40,465 nucleotides of DNA from NCBI GenBank assembly GCA_003221455.1, contig QHRX01000021.1:1-40465 (forward strand). The letters run 5' to 3'. Under the pieces are notes generated by a model. It saw only the letters and a list, made by a program, of their open reading frames with translations. It was not told the origin of the DNA and did no database searches. A program made the translations under genes and the position numbers. The DNA is from Candidatus Rokuibacteriota bacterium (GTDB taxonomy: Bacteria; Methylomirabilota; Methylomirabilia; Rokubacteriales; CSP1-6). Positions 22,207-31,433 of this stretch are shown here, piece by piece; position 1 is the first letter of the stretch; every line of letters starts with the position of its first letter.

Positions 22207-23253
22207 ATGAACGCAGCGACGCTGTCCAACCTGCTGATGCGGGTGTTCATGAATGATCTCGCGATCGACCTCGGCACAGCGAACACCCTGGTGTTCAGGC
22301 GTGGCGTGGGCATCATCCTCAACGAGCCCTCCATCGTCGCCATCCACGAAGCCGACCAGTCCATCATCGCAATAGGACGCGACGCCAAGGCAATGCTCGG
22401 GCGGACGCCCGGGCATATTCGGGCCATTCGGCCACTGAAGGACGGGGTCATCGCCGACTTCGACGTCACCAGACAGATGCTCGACTACCTGATCTCGAAG
22501 GCGCGTATCTCGCGTCAAGCGATCGTCCGGCCTCGCGTGGTGATTGGGGTGCCATCGGGCATCACGCAAGTGGAACGCCGGGCCGTGCGCACCGCGGGGA
22601 TGCAGGCGGGGGCGCGAGAAGTGTACTTGATTGAAGAGCCGATGGCCGCTGCGCTCGGCGCGGGCATAGCTGTTTCGGAGCCTGACGGGACCCTGATTGT
22701 CGACATCGGCGGCGGAACGACCGAGGTGGCGGTCATTGCCCTAGCGGGTGTCGTTTATTGCAAATCGGTCCGGCTCGCGGGCGACGAAATGGATGAGGCG
22801 ATCGTCGAGTACGTCAGGAAGCACTACAACCTGCTGGTGGGCGAGCGTCAAGCCGAAGAGATCAAGGTCACTCTGGGCTCCGCACGTCCCGTCGACGATG
22901 AGCTCCGCATGATGGAGATCAAGGGGCGAGACCTCGTCGACGGCCTCCCGAAATCGGTCGTAATCACTGAAGAGGAAGTCCGCGAAGCCTTGCGGGAGAC
23001 GGTGACGACGATCATCGAGACGGTCCACGCGTGCCTTGAGCGGACGCCGCCGGAGCTAGCGGCCGACATTTCAGATCGGGGAATCGTGCTGACGGGAGGC
23101 GGCGCCCTTCTTCGGGGACTCGATCGAGCACTGCGGGAAGACACCGGACTTCCTGTGACGGTGGCCGACGATCCCCTGTCATGCGTCGCGCTGGGTGTGG
23201 GGAAGATGCTCGACCAGGTCGACCTCTTGGCGAGGGTCGCCATGCCGGACTGA
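22207..23253 (+). CDS. mreB: Rod-shape-determining protein MreB
   Basis: The 348-residue actin-like ATPase has all expected motifs: DLAIDLGTANTLVF (phosphate 1, residues 17-30), NEPSIVAIHEADQSIIAIG, the MreB-specific RPLKDGVIADFDVTRQMLDYLI, EEPMAAALGAG, IVDIGGGTTEVAVI (phosphate 2), EEIKVTLGSA and GIVLTGGGALLRGLD (adenosine motif). MreB filaments direct cell-wall synthesis along the cell side. The usual mreC/mreD partners do not follow; the next gene is 280 bp away on the other strand. It may be a second, stand-alone paralogue, or the mre genes may be dispersed. The first 15 residues before MNDLAIDLG are an extension; a start at 22252 is possible. Confidence 0.95.
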   Translation: MNAATLSNLLMRVFMNDLAIDLGTANTLVFRRGVGIILNEPSIVAIHEADQSIIAIGRDAKAMLGRTPGHIRAIRPLKDGVIADFDVTRQMLDYLISKARISRQAIVRPRVVIGVPSGITQVERRAVRTAGMQAGAREVYLIEEPMAAALGAGIAVSEPDGTLIVDIGGGTTEVAVIALAGVVYCKSVRLAGDEMDEAIVEYVRKHYNLLVGERQAEEIKVTLGSARPVDDELRMMEIKGRDLVDGLPKSVVITEEEVREALRETVTTIIETVHACLERTPPELAADISDRGIVLTGGGALLRGLDRALREDTGLPVTVADDPLSCVALGVGKMLDQVDLLARVAMPD

Positions 23254-23535
23254 TGTCTCGGCGCGTGTGGGCAAGTGTGTTTCGAGTCCCAGAAGGCTGG
23301 CGAGCCGGCCGCCTGCCGCCGTCGGGCGGCACCTCCCAGTCCCGGCCCCAGGCCGGAGAAAGCCCCCCCTGCCTCACCCGCGGGATGCCGGCGTCGAGGA
23401 GCGTGTAGACCGTCCGACCAGGCAAACCGTGAAGTAGAACTGCGTCGTGGTGGATCGCTTTGCCCTATCCCGGCCCGAGAGCCAGTCTCGCGAGAGGGAC
23501 CCTTGCGTCGGCCCTCCTCGGCGAGCGGCCGGCGG

Positions 23536-23973
23536 TCAGTGTCGAGGCCGATCTGAGAGTTTGACCGCGAGCGCGCGCAACCGCTCGAGCGTTTGCGGGC
23601 TCAGCATGGCGGCGAAGCCGGCGGGATCGGCCTGCGCGCGCGTGAGGGCCTGGCTCATCACCTTTTCATCTCCGCCTGAGCCGCGCACGAGATCCTCGAA
23701 GATTTGCCCGGCAAGCTCATAGACTTCCTGGGTGAGTGCCGCGGACCCACCCGTCAGCGATTGTATCTGTTGGTCGGCCTTCCCTGCCTGCGTGTTGCCC
23801 GCCATCAGGCCGTTCCGAAGCGCCGGATCCTGGAGCATTTGGAGCACCGAGGCGAGTGCCTCTTGGGATGTCGGATCGAGGGCCTGGGCACCCGCCCGGC
23901 CACAGGCCAACGTGAGCAGCACCGTCGCGACCAGGACGCTCGACGTCAATCGGGTTCTCATGACTGTCAACAT
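23536..23973 (-). CDS. Exported helical hypothetical protein
   Basis: The 145-residue product has a signal peptide with a lipobox-like end (VLVATVLLTLACGRAG; Cys24 could be lipidated). The mature part is alpha-helical and glutamine/alanine-rich, without cysteines or aromatic clusters: EALASVLQMLQDPALRNGLM, ALTQEVYELAGQIFEDLVRG, LSPQTLERLRALAVKL. No known family is recognised. The start may be the second Met (23961, MRTRLTSS), which gives a better signal peptide. Single gene convergent with mreB. Confidence 0.65.
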   Translation of the reverse strand: MLTVMRTRLTSSVLVATVLLTLACGRAGAQALDPTSQEALASVLQMLQDPALRNGLMAGNTQAGKADQQIQSLTGGSAALTQEVYELAGQIFEDLVRGSGGDEKVMSQALTRAQADPAGFAAMLSPQTLERLRALAVKLSDRPRH

Positions 23974-24224
23974 AACAACCGGTTCACGGATAGACGCGAT
24001 TTTATCTCTGGGGTGCCACTGGGCCGCTACGCCACCCGCATCCGTCCTTCGTCATTCCGGCGAGCCCGATCTTCTCGCGCCCCTCCACGGCCCGTGTGGG
24101 TTCGCGCCCCAGCGCTCACATAGCTCGCCCAAGGAGTGAGCCTGGGCCGGCCCGACGCCGGGCGGTTCCGGTATCGACGCTTTTCCTCGGGTTCGGCGGG
24201 CACCCTGGCGCAACATAGGGCGGG

Positions 24225-24458
24225 ATGGACGCCGAGCTGATTCGGGCAAAGATCCGGCACAAGCTCCGAACCGGAGACCTGCCGGACCGGCACTTGCTCG
24301 TCCTCGCGATCGGTCCGGGCACGGGCAAACGGTGCAACGCGTGTGACCGGGAGATCTACCCGTCCGACGTCCAGTGCCAGTGTGATCTCGCCGTCGGTGG
24401 CGGTGTGTGGTTCCACAAGACCTGTTTCGCGCTCTGGAAGCGGGTGCTGCGCGGGTGA
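24225..24458 (+). CDS. Small zinc-ribbon-like hypothetical protein
   Basis: The 77-residue protein has a helical N-terminal third with LIRAKIRHKLRTGDLP. A compact cysteine/histidine cluster follows: CNACDREI, QCQCDLAVGGGVWFHKTCFALW. Ligands CxxC, CxC and HxxC look like a treble-clef or LIM-like single zinc site near the C terminus. The order helix, ribbon, aromatic-ended helix suggests a nucleic-acid or protein-interaction adaptor. Start ATG follows AGGGCGGG. I do not recognise a named family. Stand-alone gene. Confidence 0.66.
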   Translation: MDAELIRAKIRHKLRTGDLPDRHLLVLAIGPGTGKRCNACDREIYPSDVQCQCDLAVGGGVWFHKTCFALWKRVLRG

Positions 24459-24756
24459 CTACGCCCGGCGTTGGGAGTGTCCGGGAGTCAGCAGCCTGCC
24501 TCTTGGTCGAGGGCCTCCGTTCTGGGAGGAAGCCAATCGGGGCGGCCCGGATCGCTGGCGTCTCGAATCGGGCGGCTGAGCGGCATTTCGCACGGCGCGT
24601 TCCCCGGCACGCGATGACACCCGACTCGATCCAAGAGCGCCTGCAGCGATCCGCCGCCCGTCGGGAGCCGACTGTCGGTCGGCTGTGCCGTCGGCTCTCG
24701 AGTCGCCCTCGACCGGTTCGCGCGCGGTGAACCGTCCAATCGACGTGGTGATTCGC

Positions 24757-25509
24757 TCAGTTATATTCGCGCACATGATCCTCGAACAGACTGCGGCATT
24801 TCGCCTTCAACTGCGGCGCGACCCCAAGTAGGAAATCCCAAGACTCCATGCTTCCACCCGCGACGGCAGTCTCCGCCGACCGATCAACGAAGGAGGGACC
24901 CTTGACCGCCGAGGTGAGCTCGTAGTGAACCAGTCGTTCTTTCGTCACTGCGTCGACGAACGTCATCCGAAGACAGTAATTGGTCCGATAGGCCGGCGGC
25001 ATCTTGTGGGGCTCCGGACCTGGTTGGGGTGGGAAATCCGAGAGGGTAAGAATGTTTGCCAGATCAATCGCCGCCTGGCGAGAAACTCGGGGAATCGTCG
25101 TCAGCGGGCCGCCATACTTGGAGATCGCGTACTTTAGCCGACGTTTTTGAAGCGCCGTCGGGTCAAGATCAAACGAAGCCGCGAATACTTCAAGATCCTC
25201 GATCGAACGCCCTTTGCTCTGGATGGTCAGAATCTTCAGATTGTTTCTGTTGTCGATTCTGAAGTCTAAGGAGAGGGTCTGCGTGGCCTCGCTTCTGAAC
25301 ACTTGGAGCTCTCTGTGCTCGTCTCTCCACGCGGCAATCGGTGCGAGGAACAGCGCAATCAGGCCAAAAGCAAGAAAGATCCGTCCGGACATACTTTGAC
25401 GCGTGAAGGCGCCGTAAGCGGTCATGGCAGTGCCAAGAAGTCCGCTTAACAATGCGAAGCTGTTGGTCACGATGGCGGCCAGGAGCGCCACGAATTCGGA
25501 CCAGGCCAT
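24757..25509 (-). CDS. Two-helix membrane protein with large soluble domain, unknown
   Basis: The 250-residue protein has two N-terminal transmembrane helices (FVALLAAIVTNSFALLSGLLG and IFLAFGLIALFLAPIAAW). A cytoplasmic or periplasmic domain of about 190 residues follows, with beta-like IDNRNNLKILTIQSKGRSIEDLEV and a later YCLRMTFVDAVTKERLVHYELTS. No catalytic motif is visible. The DNA is noticeably less GC-rich and uses more A/T-ending codons than its neighbours, consistent with recent acquisition. It stands alone between gene-poor stretches. Confidence 0.65.
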   Translation of the reverse strand: MAWSEFVALLAAIVTNSFALLSGLLGTAMTAYGAFTRQSMSGRIFLAFGLIALFLAPIAAWRDEHRELQVFRSEATQTLSLDFRIDNRNNLKILTIQSKGRSIEDLEVFAASFDLDPTALQKRRLKYAISKYGGPLTTIPRVSRQAAIDLANILTLSDFPPQPGPEPHKMPPAYRTNYCLRMTFVDAVTKERLVHYELTSAVKGPSFVDRSAETAVAGGSMESWDFLLGVAPQLKAKCRSLFEDHVREYN

Positions 25510-25801
25510 GAGTCGATCTTACCCCTGGCCCAGTTCGAGCCGCGCAGAGTGGCCGGCCCCCTTATGGGGACGCGCGGCCTCGGGGCACGCCGCTGTCCAG
25601 GCGCGAGGGGCTGGCGCCGCCGCTCGCCGACGGCGCGGGAGGCGCCGGAGGTGGCCTCTCCGGCCGAGGTAGGCTTCGCCTAGCGCGCCACGAAGCCCGG
25701 AACCGGGACCTTTCTGGCCCCCGGAGAGGGCACGATCCCCTCAGACGGCAGACGTCCGCGCCCCGACCCGACCGCCGTCGGCCATCGTCGGGCCGAGAAC
25801 C

Positions 25802-25903
25802 CTACCGGAGCAGCCGGTGGAGAAGAATCCCAGCCGCGATACACTCCACGACCGCGGCGAAGGTGAGGATCGTCTCCATCAGCGCGTCGAGGAAGAGCGA
25901 CAT
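25802..25903 (-). CDS. 33-residue single-helix membrane miniprotein
   Basis: Within the track's longer minus-strand ORF, the convincing part starts at the internal ATG: MSLFLDALMETILTFAAVVE then CIAAGILLHRLLR. It is one transmembrane helix with an Arg-ending cytoplasmic tail. Upstream GGTGGAAG is a weak ribosome-binding site. The upstream part of the ORF lacks protein-like character, so I exclude it. No function is assigned. Confidence 0.35.
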   Translation of the reverse strand: MSLFLDALMETILTFAAVVECIAAGILLHRLLR

Positions 25904-26371
25904 CTTCCACCGTTCCCGACGGGTTGCCGTGTTTCCGTCGGCGCAGTCAGGACGCCCATTGGGGCGAACAATCGAAGCCGGCTGGCCCCCTGCAGGGAAC
26001 CACTTTTTACTTCTGAGCGGGCTTGACGTCAACGACGATTTCGCGGTCGACCGGCGGTGATCGGCGATGAACGATCCGGCGGCGCCTCTCGTTCCCGGCC
26101 CCGGGCCGGCGTTCGGCAGGGGGGAGGCCGCCCGGCGCCTCGACGAGCCACCGCGGTGTCGATCGGCTGCTTCGCGGCCGCTCGAGATGCTGGCCGCGTC
26201 GGTCGGGATGCCGGGCGCCGGCCGCCGTCAATCCGCCGGGCCACGCAGCAGTGCCGCCCGTCTCGCGACAGCGTGTGGGTTCGTGCGCCCCGGTCCTCTG
26301 TGCGCCCCGGTCCTCTTGACGGCCGACGTGAAATGTATCAATCTGGCAAATCCTTGGAAAGGGAGGCTCGC
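25904..26371. other. Intergenic region, nothing recognised
   Basis: These 468 bases contain only open frames of low complexity (Arg/Pro/Gly-rich in all frames). The plus-strand ORF that enters the LLM gene from 26057 has no family similarity before the ATG at 26372. A GGGAGG just before that ATG is the ribosome-binding site. No RNA gene or repeat seen. Confidence 0.4.
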
Positions 26372-27411
26372 ATGCGTCTCGGCTACTTCGCAATGCCGCT
26401 GCACCCACCCGGCTCCGATCCCGGGCAGACGATGGAGGACGACCTCCAGCAGTTGGTGTTTCTCGAAGGGCTTGGCTTCGAAGAGGCCTGGATCGGCGAG
26501 CACTTCACCGCGCGTTGGGAGAACATCCCGTGCCCGGACCTTTTCATCGCCAAGGCGCTCGGCCTGACGCGAACGTTGAAGCTCGGCACCGGGGTCTCCT
26601 GTCTGCCCAACCACAACCCGCTCATGCTGGCCCAGCGGATCGCGGTGCTCGACCACTTGGCGCGGGGGCGCTTCTACTGGGGCGTGGGCTCCGGCGGGTT
26701 CCCCGGAGACTTCGAGCTGTTCGGTTTCGACCCAAAGAGCGGCGAGCACCGGGAGTTCACGCGGGCCTGCCTGGAGACCGTCCTCGGCCTGTGGACTGAT
26801 CCGAAGCCCGGGCTCTACGAGAACAAGTACTGGCGGTTCCGGGTGCCCGAGCCGCAGGACGACATCGGGCTCGCCCTGCAATCAGCGTGGCGGGGGTATC
26901 GGCAAAGTCGGAGACGTTGGTCCTCGCCGGCGAGCGCGGCTACCTGCCCATGAGCATCAACTTCGTTCCGGCTCGGATCCTGCGCACGCACTGGGAGGGA
27001 GTCGAGGAGGGGGCGCGCCGAGCCGGGCGCGCCGCCGACCGGGCCACCTGGCGCATCTCGCGGGACGTCTACGTCGGGGAGACGACGGCGCAGGCGCGCC
27101 GCGAGGCGCTGGGCGGGAGCCTGGCACGAGACTGGACCGGCTACTTCCTGCCGCTGCTCAAGAAGGTCGGGCTCTTGAGCCTCTGCAAGGTGGATCCCGA
27201 CATGCCCGACTCCGAGGTCACGCTCGAGTACCTCGCCGACCAGGTCTGGATCGTCGGCGACCCGGGCGAGGTGGCGCGTAAGCTCCAGCAGCTCCAGCGG
27301 GATGTGGGAGGCTTCGGGACCCTGCTCGTCATCGCCCACGAGTGGGAACCCCGGGCGGCGTGGACGCGATCGATGAGCCTGCTGACGGAGCAGGTCGCTC
27401 CTCGCCTATAG
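26372..27411 (+). pseudogene. LLM-type flavin-dependent oxidoreductase, split by a frameshifting deletion
   Basis: The first frame (MRLGYFAMPLHPPGSDPG to VPEPQDDIGLALQ) is the N-terminal half of a luciferase-like monooxygenase: EGLGFEEAWIGEHF, KLGTGVSCLPNHNPLMLAQRIAVLDHLARGRFYWGVGSGG. At about 26880 the reading must jump one frame to ISVAGVSAKSETLVLAGERGYLPMSINFVP, which carries on to IVGDPGEVARKLQQLQ and the normal C terminus. Intact relatives have about a dozen residues (a conserved KPYQxPHPP-like segment) between the two pieces; these are missing here. A short deletion with frameshift explains it, either a real mutation or an assembly error. Enzymes of this type use reduced flavin to oxidise small organic substrates. 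Confidence 0.8.
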
Positions 27412-27663
27412 CGGGCCCGCAGCCGCGGTCGTGCCATCACGCGGATCCGTCAGAGCAGCCCGACCTGATCCAGTGAAATGACCGTTCGGTCCCGGCGATC
27501 TCGGAGGGGCGGTCGTCACGCGCTTCGAGGGGCGATGTGGGTGACTCGCCGTGAAGGCGGCCATCCTGCGAGCCTCGGCCCTCGCGATCCGGAACCGACC
27601 GGGGGGTGAGCGTTCCATTCTGTCTTCACAACCGGACTGACTAGGAGGAGGAGGGCACAGCCC

Positions 27664-28686
27664 ATGGGAAGGAACGTCAGGGTGTTGGTGGTGCTCGCCG
27701 CGTCGATCGCCGCCGCGATGCTGGCGAGCGACTTCGGCGGGAGCCACGGCGCGGCGGCGGACTTCGAGTTGGCGATGGTGATCAAAGAGACGACGAACCC
27801 GTACTACAACGCGACCCTTGCGGGCGCGAAGATCGCCGCGGAGGAGATCGGCGGCACGGCGAAGAACTACGGTCCGACGCAGTCAAGCGCCCAGGCGCAG
27901 ATCGAGATTATCAATAATCTTGCCGAGCGGCGGGTCGCGGCGATCGCGGTCGCCCCAAGCGATCCCAACGCGGTCGTGCCGGCGATGAAGCGCGCCCAGA
28001 AGCTCGGCTCCAAGGTGATCACGTTCGACGCCGACTCTGCGCCGGCCGGACGGCCTTTCTTCGTCAACCAGGCGACGACCGAGTCGGTCGGCAAGTTCGG
28101 CGCAGGCAAACTGGCGGAGGTGATGAGTTACAAGGGGAAGGTGGCCATCGTCTCGGCCCAGCCGACGGCGGCGAACCAGAACGCCTGGATCGCGGCCTTC
28201 CGGGAGGAGCTGAAGAAGCCACCGTACACGAGCATGCAGGTCGTGGACGAGGTGTACGGATACGACAACGAGCAGAAGGCCTTCGACCTGACGGTCGCGT
28301 TGACGACCAAGTATCCGGACCTCGCCGGAATCTACGCGCCCACCTGTCCGGGCCTTCCCGCGGTGGCGCGGGCTCTCGAGTCCGTCAATAAGGGCAAAGG
28401 GGCCGTCAAGCTAGCCGGCATGTGCGTGCCGAGCATCACGGCGAAGTACATGCTTGATGGGACGATCTCGGTCTTCTACCTGTGGGACCCGGTGAAGCTC
28501 GGCTACATCACGTACTACGCTGCCAAGTACTTCGCCGACGGAAAAATCCAAGGCAAGCCGGGCGACTCCTTCACGATCAAGGAAGGCAAGTGGCCCGGCA
28601 CGTACAAGGTCCTTCCCAACGGCGAGATCGTCACCGGCGGCCCGCTTCAGTACACCCCGGCGAACTACAAGCAACACGAGTACTAG
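27664..28686 (+). CDS. Periplasmic sugar-binding protein of RhaS/LsrB type
   Basis: The 340-residue product has a signal peptide (VRVLVVLAASIAAAMLASDFGG). It then shows the two-lobed type-I periplasmic-binding fold: FELAMVIKETTNPYYNATLAGAKIAAEEIGG, INNLAERRVAAIAVAPSDPNAVVPAMKRAQ, GSKVITFDADS, KVAIVSAQPTAANQNAWIAAF and ISVFYLWDPVKLGYITYYAAKYFADGK. The last segment and the tail GPLQYTPANY resemble rhamnose-type (RhaS) and AI-2-type (LsrB) binding proteins. It begins with AGGAGGAGG upstream and heads a four-gene importer operon on the plus strand. The exact ligand cannot be told from sequence alone. Confidence 0.88.
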   Translation: MGRNVRVLVVLAASIAAAMLASDFGGSHGAAADFELAMVIKETTNPYYNATLAGAKIAAEEIGGTAKNYGPTQSSAQAQIEIINNLAERRVAAIAVAPSDPNAVVPAMKRAQKLGSKVITFDADSAPAGRPFFVNQATTESVGKFGAGKLAEVMSYKGKVAIVSAQPTAANQNAWIAAFREELKKPPYTSMQVVDEVYGYDNEQKAFDLTVALTTKYPDLAGIYAPTCPGLPAVARALESVNKGKGAVKLAGMCVPSITAKYMLDGTISVFYLWDPVKLGYITYYAAKYFADGKIQGKPGDSFTIKEGKWPGTYKVLPNGEIVTGGPLQYTPANYKQHEY

Positions 28687-28797
28687 CCATCAGCCAGGAC
28701 CCCGGCGGCGGCGTAGGCGCGGGCGACGCAGCTCGCGCTCCCGCCGCCGGGGCGACACGGCGCCGCGCCGGACCGTGAGGGAGGCCTCCTGTCTCCG

Positions 28798-30357
28798 GTG
28801 TCGGGCTTTCCCATCGAAGCCATGAGCTCCGTGGCACCCATCGTCGAGTTGCGCGGGATCACGAAGCGCTTCGGACCCGTGGAGGTGCTGACGGACATCG
28901 ACCTCAGTCTTCGCTCCGGCCGGGTGCATTCGCTGGCAGGAGAGAACGGCGCGGGGAAGAGCACCATCGTCAAGATACTCGGCGGGGTTCATCGGCCTGA
29001 CGACGGCCTGATCTTCAAGGAAGGCGAGGAAATCACGATCCACGGGGCGGCTGAGGCCCAGCGGCACGGCATCGCCGTCATCCACCAGCACCCCGCCCTC
29101 TTTCCCGACCTGTCAGTGGCCGAGAACATCTTCGTCGGCCGCCAGCCCCGCCGCCTCGGCAGGATCGACTGGGTGGCGATGCGGCGCGAGGCGCGCGAGC
29201 TTCTGTCCGGCCTCCGGGTCGACGTCGATGTCCGCCTGCCCGTCAAGATGCTCGGAATCGCCGAGCGTCAAACGGTCGAGATCGTCAAGGCCCTCTCGCT
29301 TCGCGCCCGTGTGCTCGTCATGGACGAGCCTACGTCGGCGATCTCGAGGGAGGAGGCCGTCCGGCTCTTCGAGATCGTCGAGACGCTGAAGCAGCAGGGC
29401 GTCGCGATCCTCTTCATCAGTCACTTTATCGACGAGATCCTGCGGCTCGGCGACGATGTCACGATCCTTCGCTCGGGCCGACGCGTCGTGACCTCGTCCG
29501 CCGCCGAGCTGACCCTCGAGTCGACGGTCCGCCATATGGTCGGTCGGACGCCCGAGGCCCTCTTCCCGAAGGAAGCCGCCGCAATCGGGGAGCCGGTCGT
29601 GGAGGTCCGCGGCCTGGCCGGCTGCGGCTTCGTCGAGGACGTGAGTTTCACCCTGCGGGCGGGCGAGATCGTCGGCTTCTTCGGGCTCGTCGGCGCCGGC
29701 CGTTCGGAGGTCGCCCAGATGCTGTTCGGGATCGAGCCCCCAGACCGGGGCGAGGTCCGCGTGGACGGCGGCAGGGCTCGAATCCGGTCGCCACGTGACG
29801 CGATGCGGCTCGGAATCTCGCTGCTGCCTGAGGACCGCCATCAGCAGGGGCTCGTCCTCGAGTTCCCGATCCGGGCGAACGCAACGCTGCCGATTCTTCG
29901 GCGGTTCACGAGATGGCTCGGTCTCGTCGACCGCACGCGCGAGGCGGAGATCGCCGGGGACTACGCCAAGCGGATGCGGGTCGTGGCGACCGGAATCGAG
30001 CAGCTGGTGAACGCCCTCTCTGGTGGCAACCAGCAGAAGGTACTGCTGGCCAAGTGGCTGATGCCCTCGCCGCGAATCCTCATCCTCGATCAGCCGACTC
30101 GCGGGATCGACGTCGGGGCGAAGGCAGAGATCCATCGGATCATCTCGCAGCTTGCGGGGCAGGGCATGGCGATCGTCCTGATCAGCGACGACGTCCCCGA
30201 CGTGACGGCGATGGCCGACCGGATTCTCGTCTTCCGCAGCGGCCGTATCGTCGCGGAGTTCTCCCGCGCCACGGTCGACCGCGGGTCCATGGTGCTTGCG
30301 GCTTCGCACGCCGGACCGGATCCCGTTGCGGCCGGCCCCGGCGCTGGGCGGCCATGA
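28798..30357 (+). CDS. Sugar ABC importer ATPase with two nucleotide-binding domains (RhaT/MglA type)
   Basis: The 519-residue cytoplasmic protein is a tandem ATPase. Domain 1 has Walker A GENGAGKST (about 48-56), signature-like LGIAERQTVEIVKAL and Walker B VLVMDEPTSAIS. Domain 2 has a degenerate Walker A GLVGAGRSE, a good signature ALSGGNQQKVLLAKWL and Walker B ILILDQPTRGIDVGAK. That asymmetry is typical of sugar importers of the CUT2 family. The start could be GTG 28798 or ATG 28822 (MSSVAPIVELRG); similarity begins at the second. The stop overlaps the next ATG (ATGA), so it is coupled to the permease. Confidence 0.92.
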   Translation: MSGFPIEAMSSVAPIVELRGITKRFGPVEVLTDIDLSLRSGRVHSLAGENGAGKSTIVKILGGVHRPDDGLIFKEGEEITIHGAAEAQRHGIAVIHQHPALFPDLSVAENIFVGRQPRRLGRIDWVAMRREARELLSGLRVDVDVRLPVKMLGIAERQTVEIVKALSLRARVLVMDEPTSAISREEAVRLFEIVETLKQQGVAILFISHFIDEILRLGDDVTILRSGRRVVTSSAAELTLESTVRHMVGRTPEALFPKEAAAIGEPVVEVRGLAGCGFVEDVSFTLRAGEIVGFFGLVGAGRSEVAQMLFGIEPPDRGEVRVDGGRARIRSPRDAMRLGISLLPEDRHQQGLVLEFPIRANATLPILRRFTRWLGLVDRTREAEIAGDYAKRMRVVATGIEQLVNALSGGNQQKVLLAKWLMPSPRILILDQPTRGIDVGAKAEIHRIISQLAGQGMAIVLISDDVPDVTAMADRILVFRSGRIVAEFSRATVDRGSMVLAASHAGPDPVAAGPGAGRP

Positions 30358-31433
30358 TCACGTCGAGCGAGACACCCACGCGGTCGCGTCAGAGCGGCGG
30401 AGCCTGGGGCGGGTTTGCCGACCGGATCCTGCGCGTTCGCGAACTCGGTCTCGTGGTCGTCCTCCTCCTCATTTGCACGATCGTCACCGCGCGCGCGCCG
30501 CGCTTCTTGGACGGGCCAAACCTCGAACAGGTCGCGCTCTCGGCCACGCTCGTGTGCATCGTCGCGCTCGGCCAGGCGCTCGTGATCATCGCCCGTCAGA
30601 TCGACCTGTCGGTCGGGGCCATCGTGGCGATGAGCGCGTTCGTCACGGCGTCCTGGCTCGAGGGCCGGCCCGACGGAGGCATCCTCACGGCGTTCCTCAT
30701 CGGCTGTGGGGTAGGAGCCGCGCTCGGAACCGGCAACGCACTCCTCGTCGCGGTGGCCCGCATCCCGGCGGTCGTCGCGACGCTGGGGACGCTCGCGATC
30801 TACCGCGGCGCGGCGATCGTCATCGCGAGAGGCCGGCAGATTTCCGCGACGGTGCTACCCGAGAGCTACCAGGAGGTCGCGCAGCTGCACATAGCGGGTG
30901 TGCCCCTTCTCGTCTGGCTCGCGCTCCTGCTCACCCTCTTCTTTAGCTGGATGGCGCGCTACACGCGCCTGGGGCGGAACCTCTACGCGCTCGGCAGCAG
31001 CCCGCAGAGCGCGCGCGTCGCGGGCATCAGCGAGACTCGGGGCATTGCCTTCGTGTTCATCCTGTCCGGTCTCCTGTGCGGTTTTGTCGGCGTTCTCTGG
31101 GGGGCCCGCTTCGGAACGGTCGATGCCGTGATCGCCCGCGGCCTGAACCTCGAGGTGATCTCGGCGGTGGTGGTGGGGGGCGTCAGCATCTTCGGCGGTA
31201 GTGGCTCGGTCTATGGAGCGGCTCTCGGCGCCGTCATCTTCGCGGTCCTCCAGAACGGCGTTCAGCTCCTGCGAATCAACCAGTTCTGGCTCGATGCGGT
31301 CGTCGGGATGGCGATCCTCGGTACCGTCGTGTTCTACATGCTTCTGGCGAGGAGGGTCGAACGGGCCGAGCGTGAATGGCGCCGGCTGGCCACGCTCGGG
31401 CGGACCGGGCTGAGGGTGGCGGCGGACCGATGA
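30354..31433 (+). CDS. Sugar ABC importer permease 1 (CUT2/RhaP type)
   Basis: The 359-residue membrane protein starts in the ATGA overlap with the ATPase gene; the track's ORF begins far upstream inside that gene. It has about eight to ten helices with the CUT2 permease motifs: ALSATLVCIVALGQALVIIARQIDLSVGAIVAMSA, VATLGTLAIYRGAAIVIARGRQI, RYTRLGRNLYALGSSPQSARVAGI, EVISAVVVGGVSIFGGSGSVYGAALGAVIFAVLQN. The EAA-like segment GxNxYAxGxxxxxAxxxGI contacts the ATPase. Stop overlaps the next permease start by four bases. Confidence 0.92.
   Translation: MITSSETPTRSRQSGGAWGGFADRILRVRELGLVVVLLLICTIVTARAPRFLDGPNLEQVALSATLVCIVALGQALVIIARQIDLSVGAIVAMSAFVTASWLEGRPDGGILTAFLIGCGVGAALGTGNALLVAVARIPAVVATLGTLAIYRGAAIVIARGRQISATVLPESYQEVAQLHIAGVPLLVWLALLLTLFFSWMARYTRLGRNLYALGSSPQSARVAGISETRGIAFVFILSGLLCGFVGVLWGARFGTVDAVIARGLNLEVISAVVVGGVSIFGGSGSVYGAALGAVIFAVLQNGVQLLRINQFWLDAVVGMAILGTVVFYMLLARRVERAEREWRRLATLGRTGLRVAADR

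Noticed and set aside
23254-23535. Minus-strand RTVYTLLDAGIPRVRQGG, resembling an excisionase-type HTH
   Set aside because: The resemblance covers under 20 residues and the surrounding frame is low-complexity.
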